Origin: JBEISR01 sp044337705
GTDB lineage: Bacteria > Planctomycetota > Planctomycetia > Pirellulales > Pirellulaceae
Assembly (NCBI GenBank): GCA_044337705.1
Contig: JBIINB010000002.1
Coordinates: 42,684-106,683 of the forward strand
Length of the DNA stretch: 64,000 nucleotides
Direction: 5' to 3'
Position 1 is the stretch's first letter; the number at the start of each line of letters is the position of its first letter. Below the pieces are notes generated by a model. That model ran no database searches and had not been told where the DNA came from. It was given only the letters and a program-made list of their open reading frames with translations. The position numbers were made by a program, and so were the translations under genes. This document shows positions 9,616-19,022 of the stretch, one piece after another.

Positions 9616-11076
9616 ATGGAAGCCGATAACCTCCTTCGTTCCTCGCGGCGGCATTTCCTCGCGCAGCATTCGATCGCCGGTGGCTTTCTGATGCTGGCCA
9701 GTGCCGTCGACCGCTCGGCCTCCGCTCTTCCTCCCAAGCCGAATCTGGAACCGCCGCAGTGGGATCTGCTTCCCAAAAAACCGCACCATGCGCCGCAGGC
9801 CAAGGCGATGATCTCGATGTTCATGCAAGGAGGCCCTAGCCACATCGATCTTTTTGATCGCAAGCCGGAAGTGGAGAAGCGGCATGGTCAGAACTACACG
9901 GGGGACCTCAAGTACGATAACGCAGCCGAGTCGAGTGCGAAGATCTGGTCCGGACCTTGGAAATGGCGAAGGTTCGGTCAGAGCGGAATGGAGTTGAGCG
10001 AATTGATTCCCCACTTCGGCTCGATCGCCGATGAAATCACGTTGATTCGATCGATGCGCACGGCGGTCAACAACCATGGCCAGTCGATCTATGCCATGCA
10101 CCACGGACGCATCACGGCTGGCCGACCCGTCCTGGGAGCCTGGCTGACTTTTGGGCTGGGTAGCGAAAGTCAGCAGCTTCCCGCATTCGTCGTGCTCACC
10201 GATCCAGGTGGACTTCCCGTTCTGGGCACCGACTGCTGGTCGAATGGTTGGCTACCCAGTCAGTTTCAAGGGACGGTGATCCGCCCCAAGGAACCTCGCA
10301 TCCTGAATCTTGATCCCCCGCCTCATCTAGCAGGCTCGCCTCAGCGAGCCTATCTGGAGCAGTTGCAGAAGATCAATGCCCGCCACCTCCAGGACCATCC
10401 GGGGGAGACCGATCTGTCCGCACGCATCGGAACCCTTGCCCTGGCAGAAGCGATGCAATCAGCCGCCAAAGAGGCTCTTGATATCCACCGCGAGACGGCC
10501 GCGACCCATCGCCTGTATGGGCTCGATCAGGAGCCGACCCGCGAGTTCGGCACGCGCTGCCTGATCGCACGGAGATTGATCGAGCGAGGTGTTCGCTTCG
10601 TGCAGCTATACACCTCCACCCAGCAATGGGACCACCATGGAAACATCACCGAAGGACTTCCAGCGGCATGCCGCAAAGTTGATCAGCCCGCCGCTGCCCT
10701 CGTCAAGGATCTGAAAGACCGTGGGATGCTGGATGAAACGATCGTCCACTGGGGCGGTGAGATGGGAAGATTGCCGGTGATTCAGAATGAAAAGAATGTC
10801 GGGCGGGACCACAACACCTATGGATTCAGCTCCTGGATCGCCGGAGGCGGATTCCGCAAGGGATATGTACACGGAGCGACCGACGAGTTCGGTTATCAGG
10901 CGATAGAGGATGTGGTACATCATTATGATTACCACGCCACGCTGCTACACCTTTTTGGGCTGGACCCCACAAGGCTGGTTTTCGCGAGGCCCGGAGGCGT
11001 CGGCACTCTCTTGGATGGTCAGCCAGGTCAGATCGCCGCAAAACTACTGGAACGGCCACCGACCTCCGTAGGCTGA
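9616..11076 (+). CDS. DUF1501 exported protein (sulfatase-like fold)
   Basis: 486 residues. The N-terminus has a twin-arginine signal (SSRRHFLAQHSIAGGFLML), so export in the folded state by Tat is likely. Family motifs are clear: KAMISMFMQGGPSHIDLFDR near residue 60, MRTAVNNHGQSIYAMHHG, WDHHGNITEGLP, VHWGGEMGR, and near the end DVVHHYDYHATLLHLFGLD. DUF1501 is related to the alkaline phosphatase/sulfatase superfamily, and the many His and Asp residues would fit metal binding, though no substrate is known. It lies 7 bases behind the PSCyt/DUF1549/DUF1553 gene, and the two are presumably co-transcribed. ATG 9616 is preferred over the longer frame because it starts the Tat signal. Confidence 0.92.
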   Translation: MEADNLLRSSRRHFLAQHSIAGGFLMLASAVDRSASALPPKPNLEPPQWDLLPKKPHHAPQAKAMISMFMQGGPSHIDLFDRKPEVEKRHGQNYTGDLKYDNAAESSAKIWSGPWKWRRFGQSGMELSELIPHFGSIADEITLIRSMRTAVNNHGQSIYAMHHGRITAGRPVLGAWLTFGLGSESQQLPAFVVLTDPGGLPVLGTDCWSNGWLPSQFQGTVIRPKEPRILNLDPPPHLAGSPQRAYLEQLQKINARHLQDHPGETDLSARIGTLALAEAMQSAAKEALDIHRETAATHRLYGLDQEPTREFGTRCLIARRLIERGVRFVQLYTSTQQWDHHGNITEGLPAACRKVDQPAAALVKDLKDRGMLDETIVHWGGEMGRLPVIQNEKNVGRDHNTYGFSSWIAGGGFRKGYVHGATDEFGYQAIEDVVHHYDYHATLLHLFGLDPTRLVFARPGGVGTLLDGQPGQIAAKLLERPPTSVG

Positions 11077-11245
11077 TGCATCAACGTATCCGCCACAGTA
11101 GCCTCCAACTCCAAGTGCTGGCAATCAGCAGTATCTTCTCGGATGAAGGAAGTCATTCTAATCGTCATCAGAATGTTCAGTGGCGGCTCTAAGCTTGTGG
11201 CCTGATCATGGTACGCCGCAATTCCTAGGAGAATATCGATGCAAT

Positions 11246-11872
11246 TCAAGGGGTCAGGAGGAGCAGTTTGCGTGCCTGTTGGCGCAATTGCCTGGCGGCT
11301 GTGGCTTGTTCATGAGCCAAAGTCCCTGGGGTTTCGTGCTGGCTACTTGCCACCGCTTCCGCCTCCAGTAAACGAGCTCCCTTGAGTATCGCTTCGATGG
11401 CGATCCAGTGCCTTGCCGATGGAGCGTTGGCGACAACAGTCATGGAGCCTGGAATGGCCGGTTCTTCGTCCCCGAGTAGGTTCTGGCCTGGAGTCTGGTA
11501 GCGGCTGCGTTCCAAAAGCAGATCGCGAATCGTTGCCAGCGTCGGGTCGTCGGGGTCGATCGGCTGGGGAGTCAGATCGAGCCCTGGGGGGGCGATCAAG
11601 CTCGAGTCGTTGGAGGGCAGCTGCGTGGAAGGCGTGCCGTTGAGTGGGGCACTGGTTTCAGTAGGATTCGCCAGATCGCTTTCCAGCGATGCGCTTTGGG
11701 GTGGCCCCGAGGGTTTGGTACCCGGGGGTGGCTGCAGGGCAAATAGTTGCGTCGAGAGGTCCGCTTCACGGGCTTTCCAGGCACCCGCCATCGCCGCAAG
11801 AAGCACAACCATGAAAGTTGCTCGTCGTTTCCACTGGCGGTCCCATTGCAGTTGCATCCGATGCACTGGCAT
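11246..11872 (-). CDS. Hypothetical membrane-anchored Pro-rich protein
   Basis: Unrecognised. The 208-residue product has a basic N-terminus followed by one hydrophobic stretch (ATFMVVLLAAMAGAW), then a long Pro/Ser/Thr-rich disordered region, and a C-terminal helical part rich in Ala, Arg and Gln (ATAARQLRQQARKLLLL). This suggests a single-pass anchor with the body outside the membrane. ATG 11872 is preferred because GGAG sits 9 bases upstream; ATG 11914 would add 14 residues with no ribosome-binding site. It is convergent with the DUF1501 gene and divergent from the RraA gene. Coding status rests on a long open frame with a sensible membrane segment, not on homology. Confidence 0.6.
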   Translation of the reverse strand: MPVHRMQLQWDRQWKRRATFMVVLLAAMAGAWKAREADLSTQLFALQPPPGTKPSGPPQSASLESDLANPTETSAPLNGTPSTQLPSNDSSLIAPPGLDLTPQPIDPDDPTLATIRDLLLERSRYQTPGQNLLGDEEPAIPGSMTVVANAPSARHWIAIEAILKGARLLEAEAVASSQHETPGTLAHEQATAARQLRQQARKLLLLTP

Positions 11873-12097
11873 ATTTCGATTCTCCGTGGTTTCCCCATTT
11901 GTCTTCCGCGCCATCGGCACGACAGGTGTAGTATAGGGTACATCGTATCTTGGCTACCTAGGGATCCAGGTTCCATCCCTGCCCGAATTCCTGGATCCAC
12001 ACGAGATCCGATCGATCTGCGACAATACGGAATCCTGACTGCGATCGGTTGTTCCGATCAGGTTGTCTTCCTTCCGCCATGCCACGATGGACTGCAT

Positions 12098-12844
12098 ATG
12101 CCGCTTGCACACGATGTACTGCTTCAATTGAAGCGATGGAATACCCCGACGATCTACAACGGCTGGGAACAGATCACCGGTCGCGATGTGACGCGCGAGG
12201 GAATCAATATCGAAGAGACTCGCGACTTCATGCCTCAGATGGGGCCGATGGTGGGGTACGCCGTGACGCTGCTGGTCGAGCCGTCGCAGAAGCGTCATCA
12301 GCTTTCCAGCAATGCCTGGCATGACTACCGATCGTACGTTGCCTCGATCCCAGGACCGAAAATTGTCGTCGTCCAGGATCTGGACAAGCCGCAGGTGATC
12401 GGTTCGTTCTGGGGGGAAGTCAACAGCAACGCTCATCGGACGCTGGGATGCGTCGGCACGATCACCGACGGTGCTATCCGCGACCTGGATGAAATGACCA
12501 ATGCAGGATTCAAGGCGATCGCCAGACGGCTTTGTGTGGGCCACGCGCACGTCACCCCGGTACGTTGGAATATTCCCGTGGAAGTCTTTGGCCAGACGAT
12601 CCAACCTGGGCAGCTGATTCATGCCGACAAACATGGATTTCTCGCGATTCCCAAAGAGGATGAAGAGAAGTTGCTGAGTGCATCCCGACTGATGGACCAG
12701 TTCGAGTGCCAGACGGTGATTCCTGCCGGTCGCTTCACCCAGGGCTTGCCTGCGGAGACAGTGGTCGAACGATTGCGAGAGGCGGGGAAAGAGTTTCAGC
12801 GGCTTGCCAAGGAAGCTTTTCAGCGCAAGGGGGAGTGGTCTTAG
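12098..12844 (+). CDS. RraA family protein (aldolase-like)
   Basis: A 248-residue member of the RraA/HMG-aldolase superfamily. The core signature is visible around residues 105-130: FWGEVNSNAHRTLGCVGTITDG followed by AIRDL, where the Asp of 'TDGAIRD' binds the divalent metal in characterised aldolases. The rest of the family pattern, VFGQTIQPGQLIHADKHGFLAIP, follows. True RraA proteins are about 160 residues; the extra length is usual for the wider family that cleaves or dehydrates keto acids. The neighbour 91 bases downstream is a lactonase-like amidohydrolase, which suggests a sugar-acid or keto-acid pathway rather than RNase E regulation. No Shine-Dalgarno is seen at ATG 12098. Confidence 0.85.
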   Translation: MPLAHDVLLQLKRWNTPTIYNGWEQITGRDVTREGINIEETRDFMPQMGPMVGYAVTLLVEPSQKRHQLSSNAWHDYRSYVASIPGPKIVVVQDLDKPQVIGSFWGEVNSNAHRTLGCVGTITDGAIRDLDEMTNAGFKAIARRLCVGHAHVTPVRWNIPVEVFGQTIQPGQLIHADKHGFLAIPKEDEEKLLSASRLMDQFECQTVIPAGRFTQGLPAETVVERLREAGKEFQRLAKEAFQRKGEWS

Positions 12845-12935
12845 CCCCCAATCGCAGTCCCGCGAGCCGTTTTTTGCGATCGCGGCAACCTGAGTTCTGT
12901 CATGTACCGAACATCTCGAAAAGGAGTCCCAGTCC

Positions 12936-13886
12936 ATGGAGCGAAGAAACTTTCTTGCGATCACGACGGCGGCGCTGTCACCTTCCGGAGTCGCAGCTGC
13001 GGCGGAGAAACCGGAACGAATCATCGATACGCATCAGCATCTTTGGGACCTCCAGCGGATTCGATTGCCGTGGCTGGAGGGAGCCCCCGATACGCTGCGG
13101 CATCGTTATGATCTCGAGGAGTATCGGGAGGCGACCAAGGGACTTCCGATCGAAGCCATCTACATGGAGGTGGATGTGGCGGACGATCAATTGGATCGGG
13201 AGGTCGCGTACGTCGTCGCAGCCTCAAAGGATCGCAACCCCACCCGCGCTGCGGTCATCGGTGGCCGGCCTGGTACTTCCGCGTTTGTCGACTACTTGGC
13301 GCGCCACCGCGCCAACAAGGAGATTCGTGGTGTACGACGGGTCCTCCACTCCGACGCCACACCACCGGGTACCTGTCGAACGGATGCATTTCTGGCCGAC
13401 ATGAAGCGTCTGGGGGAGATCGACTGGAGTTTTGATTTCTGCATGCGACCCCAGGAGCTCGGAGACGCTCGTCACGTCGCATCGCAATGCCCGAATACCC
13501 GATTCATGTTGGATCATTGCGGCAATCCCGATCTGACGGCGTGGCAGAAAAACCGAGTGGACCCACCCAAGCATACGGTCGACGCTTGGCGTAAGAGCAT
13601 CGATGATCTGGCATCGCTCCCCAACGTCCACTGCAAGATCTCTGGGGTGATCGCGACGCTACCCAAGGGGGCCGGTGCGGAATACTTGGCGCCGGCAATC
13701 GATCATTGTCTGGATGCCTTCGGGCCAGACCGTGTGGTATTCGGTGGCGACTGGCCTGTTTGCCTGCTGGGGGGCACCTTCCAGCAATGGTACGCGATGC
13801 TGACGGAAATCGTTGCGGATCGTCCCGCTGAAGACCGTAGGAAACTCTGGTGGAAGAATGCCGTCGGATTCTATCGACTGGCCTGA
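12936..13886 (+). CDS. Exported amidohydrolase, lactonase-like (COG3618 type)
   Basis: 316 residues with a short Tat-like signal (ERRNFLAITTAALSPSGVAA). The metal-binding DTHQHLWD (His33, His35) opens the barrel, followed by PWLEGAPDTLR; this resembles the start of L-fuconolactonase and L-rhamnonolactonase relatives. Later ligands appear in FMLDHCGNPD and VVFGGDWPV. AGGAG lies 9 bases before ATG 12936. The gene follows the RraA-like gene on the same strand, and its last 16 bases overlap the 3' end of the convergent glycosidase-like gene. The exact substrate is unknown; hydrolysis of a sugar lactone is inferred from family resemblance and context. Confidence 0.85.
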   Translation: MERRNFLAITTAALSPSGVAAAAEKPERIIDTHQHLWDLQRIRLPWLEGAPDTLRHRYDLEEYREATKGLPIEAIYMEVDVADDQLDREVAYVVAASKDRNPTRAAVIGGRPGTSAFVDYLARHRANKEIRGVRRVLHSDATPPGTCRTDAFLADMKRLGEIDWSFDFCMRPQELGDARHVASQCPNTRFMLDHCGNPDLTAWQKNRVDPPKHTVDAWRKSIDDLASLPNVHCKISGVIATLPKGAGAEYLAPAIDHCLDAFGPDRVVFGGDWPVCLLGGTFQQWYAMLTEIVADRPAEDRRKLWWKNAVGFYRLA

Positions 13887-15967
13887 CCGATTTCCCAGAC
13901 GGTTTCGCCCGACTTCCAGAGGATTTCGCCCTGCGTCGTTCGGATCGTCCAGTCGGGATGGTCCTTCGGTGCTTCGATCCGAAGGCTGCCATCCTGCCTG
14001 GCTTCCAGGTCGATCGTGTTGCCGTGAAAGCGGAGATTACGGACCTTCAGGCTTGGCCAACTCTTGGGAAGTCGAGGTTGAAAGATTGCGCCATCGACGC
14101 GAGGATCCCAGCCCAGGAATCCGTCGACGAGGATCGTCGGGACTAGCGCGCTTTCAAGGAATTCCTCATCCAGTCCCAGTCCCCCTGCAGTGCCTCCTCC
14201 CTGCAGTGTGCCACGCGTTCCATCCTTGTAGTAGGTGCGATAGCCACCTGCCGCTTGCACCTCCTCAAACCACTCCAGCGTCTGCTGCATTTTGGCCCAG
14301 GCGTCATCGGGGCCATTGGTGCGGATACGAGCCAGCCAGTCGAAGTAGCTGAATCCAAGCACCGCCCCGCCATCCTGCACCTGGCCTCCCCAGGGAATCG
14401 ACCCAGGATCGCTCCAAGCCCAACAATACGCCTCCACATTCCTCTTCGTCGTGGCTCGCGGTCCAAACCGCCAATGGTAGATGTCCTCCCCTTGCGACGT
14501 ATCGCCTTCCACGCGACGCCTGCCATCGATCCAGTCGAAGATCGATCTGGCCTGCTCGGGAGTGGTCAGTCCTCGAGCCACTGCTTCCAGGTTCAGAAAG
14601 GTAAAGCCGTAGTCGTATCGCTGGCCCTGCAGGTTCTCCCATCCGATCAGTCGCCTAGTCTGGTCCGACCAGAAACGCTGCTGAAAAGTTTCCCTGCAGC
14701 GTGTCGCAAGGTTCTCCAACGCCATACCACTGCGCGAGGGCTGCGGTGCGGGAATTCCCCATTGCGGATGCGCTGCGATCTCCTTTTCCAGTCTCGCCAT
14801 CCGATCGAGGGCCGCCACCATCATCATCGAAGCCAACGCATCACGGCCGCCAAAGGGTAGCAGGTCCCAGTAATTGTTCCCGACTCCCAATCCAGGGCGA
14901 ATCTTTCTGTCCCCTTCGGTCCCCATTAGACCGCTGCGACCATCGTGTCCCACCCACGGCACCAGGACCAAGCCTTCGCGTTCCACAGAGAATTCTTCGA
15001 TTGCAAACCGCAGTGCCGTTCGCATCTTATCGATGTTCTCTCTTAGAAAATCGATACGCCCCGTCCATTCCAGCAGGTCGCTGCAGGCGATGAGGTAGTT
15101 GGTGTTGGTGATCGGATGCCGGGTGTCGATCGCAGTGCACACCGACTTGAGCAGCCACTTGGATCCGACCACAGCCGGCAGTTCGATCTTCCATTGCTCA
15201 AGCAGCCCGCCATAGTCGGGGTGCATATAGAGCGGGATGTTGTAATAGCGATGAGTTCCGTTCGTCGGCGCAACCTGGAACGCGACGTGCCTCGCGACTT
15301 TCCAATCCGCCTCTTCTTTCATGCGCCACTGGATCCGTCCCTCCGATCCTGCAGGCAATTCCGGATGCGCCATCTCCAGTCGTGCAAAGGGAGCGACGAT
15401 CGTGCCGCATCCAATCTTGGGTGTGGTGATCACCACGTGATCCGTGGTTGCCTTGAGCACTAGGCCATGAATGGGATCGATACCTTCCACTTGGGCACCT
15501 TGAATCTCCCAAGAATCCCAGGAGGTTTCTGGTTGTGAGCGAAAATTCTGGATGGCCCAGATATCGCCATCGAGGCTGAAATGCCATCCCTTCCCGGTGC
15601 TCTGTTGCCAAGCGGGAAATGGCCATCCCTCACTGTGTGCCATGCCGCGATGCTGCTGCATCGAGACATATCCCTGGGAATCGATCCGCCGCGCCAAAAG
15701 GCCGGCTTGATAACGGTCGGCTGCAGCGGCCTGGTAGCCCAATGTCGCTCGTGGCAACCAGGGATCCCAAAGCGTGCAATCGGAGAAAGCACTGGGTTGA
15801 TGAAGTTGCTGCAGGCGAGGCAACAGTTGCATCCATCGCTCGGATCCTGGCACCTCGTAGGTGACCTCCTGAGCCAACAGTGGTTTGGTTGGCCGAGGGG
15901 CAAGGGAGATTGCAAGAAGCAAGATGACAAAAACGCGGCATCCGAATCGAATGGAACTTGCTGGCAT
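13871..15967 (-). CDS. Exported glycoside hydrolase-like protein (alpha/alpha toroid)
   Basis: 698 residues. The N-terminus is a signal peptide (CRVFVILLLAISLAP). The body resembles six-hairpin or trehalase/mannosylglycerate-hydrolase-like glycosidases: GLGVGNNYWDLLPFGGRDA, then PWVGHDGRSGLMG, and VEAYCWAWSDPGSIPWGG. These aromatic- and acid-rich segments are typical of the catalytic centre of alpha/alpha-barrel glycosidases. A short C-terminal beta region (IDLEARQDGSLRIEA) follows the barrel. ATG 15967 is chosen because it begins the signal peptide and has GAGAG upstream; the open frame extends 45 residues further without a plausible signal. Substrate unknown. The 3' end overlaps the convergent amidohydrolase by 16 bases. 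Confidence 0.75.
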   Translation of the reverse strand: MPASSIRFGCRVFVILLLAISLAPRPTKPLLAQEVTYEVPGSERWMQLLPRLQQLHQPSAFSDCTLWDPWLPRATLGYQAAAADRYQAGLLARRIDSQGYVSMQQHRGMAHSEGWPFPAWQQSTGKGWHFSLDGDIWAIQNFRSQPETSWDSWEIQGAQVEGIDPIHGLVLKATTDHVVITTPKIGCGTIVAPFARLEMAHPELPAGSEGRIQWRMKEEADWKVARHVAFQVAPTNGTHRYYNIPLYMHPDYGGLLEQWKIELPAVVGSKWLLKSVCTAIDTRHPITNTNYLIACSDLLEWTGRIDFLRENIDKMRTALRFAIEEFSVEREGLVLVPWVGHDGRSGLMGTEGDRKIRPGLGVGNNYWDLLPFGGRDALASMMMVAALDRMARLEKEIAAHPQWGIPAPQPSRSGMALENLATRCRETFQQRFWSDQTRRLIGWENLQGQRYDYGFTFLNLEAVARGLTTPEQARSIFDWIDGRRRVEGDTSQGEDIYHWRFGPRATTKRNVEAYCWAWSDPGSIPWGGQVQDGGAVLGFSYFDWLARIRTNGPDDAWAKMQQTLEWFEEVQAAGGYRTYYKDGTRGTLQGGGTAGGLGLDEEFLESALVPTILVDGFLGWDPRVDGAIFQPRLPKSWPSLKVRNLRFHGNTIDLEARQDGSLRIEAPKDHPDWTIRTTQGEILWKSGETVWEIGQASR

Positions 15968-16161
15968 CAGAAAGGGGCTCTCTGCAGAACTTTCCGAAGG
16001 GCAGGTGGGGCGTCCATCTGGTCCCGACGGCTGGATGGAAAGGCATAGGAGCGAAATGGAAGGCGCGGCTGGTTGTCTGCAGGCAAGATGGCTCGAGAGC
16101 ACTGCGACGTAAGGTCAATCCGCCAGCATGCACGGATCAGCTGGTGGAATTTTTCAACCCG

Positions 16162-16827
16162 TCAGGCCGTCAATGGCAGTGGGCTGATGGCGAATTGCTG
16201 CCGCAGGGCTGCAACCTTGGCCGGGTCTAGCGAGGCGGATCCGAGCCACCACTGCAGCCGAGCGCGACGAATCACCCCTTTTTCCATGAATTTCCCGAAG
16301 AGCAGCACACTCTGACGATCTCCGGGGCTGGTCTCGCTCCAACTGGCTTCGGGAGCATCCAAAGGGTGAACCCAGATGTGACTGGTACAGGCTGGAGTCC
16401 ATGCCTGGTGGTGGATCATCAGTGGCGCTCCAGGATCGCCGGCGGGGCCTCGGAGGCCAGCCGACTGCGATCGGAAGCTGATCTGTACTGCAGGATAGCA
16501 CTCCAGAAGTTGCGTTTGGACACTGACCCAAACCTCCAGTCCCAGGAGCATTTCTGGAGACTGCAGAGCACGAAAATCGAGTTGCAGGCTGTAGGGCTGC
16601 TGCCGATGCTCCGGATAAAAAACTACCACATCGTCGCCGCGGACGTAGGCATCGGCCAGACGTGGCGGAGGCACATCGCGAAGATCGATCTGAAATAGGC
16701 GGCTCTTCGATTCCTCACGCCCATCCATCGACCATTCCAGGCCTCGCTGAATGTGGCCCAATGGAGCTTTCAACTGCACTCCGTCACGATCCCACAATGC
16801 AGTGTCACCATCCAGTTTCCAGACCAT
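16162..16827 (-). CDS. Hypothetical protein
   Basis: Unrecognised, 221 residues, no signal peptide and no transmembrane segment. It is rich in Trp, Gln and beta-prone stretches (YSLQLDFRAL, LLGLEVWVSVQTQLLEC), which suggests a soluble beta-sandwich. The start at ATG 16827 is well supported: AAGGA lies 7 bases upstream, whereas the longer frame would begin at TTG 16854. It is flanked by pheT and the glycosidase-like gene on the same strand but at distances that do not force an operon. Confidence 0.65.
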   Translation of the reverse strand: MVWKLDGDTALWDRDGVQLKAPLGHIQRGLEWSMDGREESKSRLFQIDLRDVPPPRLADAYVRGDDVVVFYPEHRQQPYSLQLDFRALQSPEMLLGLEVWVSVQTQLLECYPAVQISFRSQSAGLRGPAGDPGAPLMIHHQAWTPACTSHIWVHPLDAPEASWSETSPGDRQSVLLFGKFMEKGVIRRARLQWWLGSASLDPAKVAALRQQFAISPLPLTA

Positions 16828-16980
16828 CCCGACTTCCTTATGCTGTCCAGGCAACGACTGTCATGCTAGGAGTATCACTCGATCGACCGGATCGTTCCGC
16901 GTTGTGTCGCTGCCCGTTGACCGATTGTAGCAGCTATTCCTGCAATGTTTCGAGTGGCGTAAGGTGGCCGATCCGGCGGA

Positions 16981-19014
16981 CTACAGGGAACCGCTCAGCA
17001 GCGTCGACTGATGCTGCCTAGTGCAGGCATCCAGCATCCCCTGCATGGCATCGCGCACCTGGTCTCCAGTAAGCGTCTGGGAGGGGTGCTGGAAATCAAG
17101 AGAGAAGAACCAGCGTTTGCGATCGTTGCCGTCTTTCGCGTAGTCGCGGTAGGTTTCGTGGAAGCGGATCCCTTTCAGCCAAGGTCCGGATGAAGCGAGG
17201 ATTGTTTTCTCCAGTTCGGCCCACGGAAGCGATTCGGGAACGACCAAGTTGACGTCACGCTGGACGACAGGGAATGGAAGGGTCGGCTGCCATGTAGGCA
17301 CCGGCTGGAACCTCTCCAGCAATAGGTCCAAATGTATCTCGGCTAAAACAAGGGGACGGGATACCTTCATCTTCTGCCGCAGACGATGGCTCAATTGCCC
17401 CTGCCACGCCAATTGTTTTCCATCCATTCGGTAGACCAGACCGGTAGCCTGTTCGATCGACGGATGATCCCAAGGCTGGATTTCCCAGCGTATCTGACTT
17501 CCCATGGCGCGGCCAAATAGTTCTTCGATCAAGCCACGGACGATGCGATCCTCCGCATCTCCCAGCAGTCCCAGTGTCCATTGCTCGGCGGGCAGGTCTC
17601 CCCGCGACCCATCGACTTGGTAGATCGAGGCGATTTCATAGAGTCGTACGTGGCCGGCGATGTGATCAGCCTGGCCAACCCAGCACTGAAGCAGGCTGGG
17701 GACGATGCTTCGGCGTAGTTGCTGCGCACCCTCCAGCAGAGGTTGACGGCTGGAGCGACTGGCGGAGTCGGTCCAGGCGCTCATCATTCCATCCAGTTCC
17801 TTCGAGACTAAACTGGGAGTCAGCGCTTCATCAAATCCGCATCCTGCAAGAAGCGGCCGCAGACGCTCGACCATCAGATCCTTAGGACGTTTGGCGGAGG
17901 GAAAGACCGGGACGATCGCATTTTCGGGAATCACTTCGTATCCATGGATCCGGGCCAGTTCTTCGATCAGATCGATCTCGCGCGTCAAGTCGGATCGCCA
18001 CGAAGGCACTTGCCACTGCCAGTGGCCATCCGGGGCTCCCAGACTACGGCATCCCAACGCCGTCAATATCCGCTCGATCTCCTTCTTCGGGATTTCGATC
18101 CCGAGAACACGCGCGATCTGTTGCTCGCGAAGCCGTATGACAGGGAGGGCTGGGCCGCTGGGGGCGCTATCGAGCATTCCTGCGTCCATTGTCCCACCGG
18201 CGAGTTCCTGAATCAACTGGCAACATCGGCGCGAGGCCCAGTCGAGCCGATGTCGGTCGATTCTGCGTTCGAATCGAAAAGAGGCGGCGGAGTGCAGGCG
18301 AAGGCTTCTCGATGCGGTTCGGACGACTTTGGGTGCGAAGTCGGCTGCTTCAATCAACAGATCGGTAGTCTGCGCAGAAACTTCGGACCCCTCACCACCC
18401 ATCACCCCGGCAATCGCCACCGGCTGGCTTGCATCTGCAATCACCAGCATCGAAGGATTCAGAGCGTAGGTTTTGTGGTCGATCGCCACCATCGATTCAC
18501 CAGTCCTCCCCGGACGGACTACGATCTTTCCACCCCGGAGTCTTGCCAGATCGAATGCATGCAGCGGTTGGCCGCATTCCAGCATTACGTAATTGGTGAT
18601 GTCGACGATGTTGTTGACCGTTCCGATACCGCAGGCGGCAAGCCGCTTCACCAACCAGGAAGGACTGTGGCCGACACGGACGCCGCGAATGATTCGGGCG
18701 GTGTACCGCGGGCAGGCTTCCTCCCAGAGGTTCTCCAGGCTCCACTGCCGTTCGATCGCCGGACCGGTGGCCGTAGGCTGAGGGTCCGCAATACAGACTT
18801 CACGGTTGTAAAGGACCGCAATCTCCCTCGCCACTCCCAAGTGGCTCAGGCAATCCCCTCGATTGCTTGTCACTTCCAGATCCAAGACGGGGTCGCCATC
18901 GTGAAACGTCGTCGACTCGTGGTTGAGTCCGCTTAGGGCCAGCCGATCGGCCAGTTCCTCATGCGGCATATCCAGAAGCACATACTGCGACAACCAATCC
19001 CATGAGACGAGCAT
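16981..19014 (-). CDS. pheT: Phenylalanine-tRNA ligase beta subunit, short form
   Basis: 677 residues, about 110 shorter than most bacterial PheT (near 790). The start SWDWLSQYVLLDMPHEELAD leads after about 40 residues directly into DLEVTSNRGDCLSHLGVARE; the EMAP-II-like tRNA-binding domain that normally separates these is absent. The B3/4 editing domain follows (PRYTARIIRGV, GQPLHAFDLARL, AIAGVMGGE), then B5, the catalytic-like core, and a complete C-terminal anticodon-binding FDX-ACB domain (RDVNLVVPESLPWAEL, ETYRDYAKDGNDRKRW). It forms the alpha2-beta2 enzyme with PheS, which ends 8 bases upstream. The missing domain looks like a lineage form rather than damage, since the frame is intact throughout. 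Confidence 0.95.
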   Translation of the reverse strand: MLVSWDWLSQYVLLDMPHEELADRLALSGLNHESTTFHDGDPVLDLEVTSNRGDCLSHLGVAREIAVLYNREVCIADPQPTATGPAIERQWSLENLWEEACPRYTARIIRGVRVGHSPSWLVKRLAACGIGTVNNIVDITNYVMLECGQPLHAFDLARLRGGKIVVRPGRTGESMVAIDHKTYALNPSMLVIADASQPVAIAGVMGGEGSEVSAQTTDLLIEAADFAPKVVRTASRSLRLHSAASFRFERRIDRHRLDWASRRCCQLIQELAGGTMDAGMLDSAPSGPALPVIRLREQQIARVLGIEIPKKEIERILTALGCRSLGAPDGHWQWQVPSWRSDLTREIDLIEELARIHGYEVIPENAIVPVFPSAKRPKDLMVERLRPLLAGCGFDEALTPSLVSKELDGMMSAWTDSASRSSRQPLLEGAQQLRRSIVPSLLQCWVGQADHIAGHVRLYEIASIYQVDGSRGDLPAEQWTLGLLGDAEDRIVRGLIEELFGRAMGSQIRWEIQPWDHPSIEQATGLVYRMDGKQLAWQGQLSHRLRQKMKVSRPLVLAEIHLDLLLERFQPVPTWQPTLPFPVVQRDVNLVVPESLPWAELEKTILASSGPWLKGIRFHETYRDYAKDGNDRKRWFFSLDFQHPSQTLTGDQVRDAMQGMLDACTRQHQSTLLSGSL

Positions 19015-19022
19015 GGCAGTCC

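Noticed and set aside
11747..12097. N-terminal extension of the RraA-like protein
   Set aside because: It is antisense to the hypothetical membrane protein, and the family N-terminus matches ATG 12098.
17944..18936. 330-residue plus-strand open frame antisense to pheT
   Set aside because: Composition is that expected from the antisense of a GC-rich gene; pheT motifs on the other strand are unambiguous.
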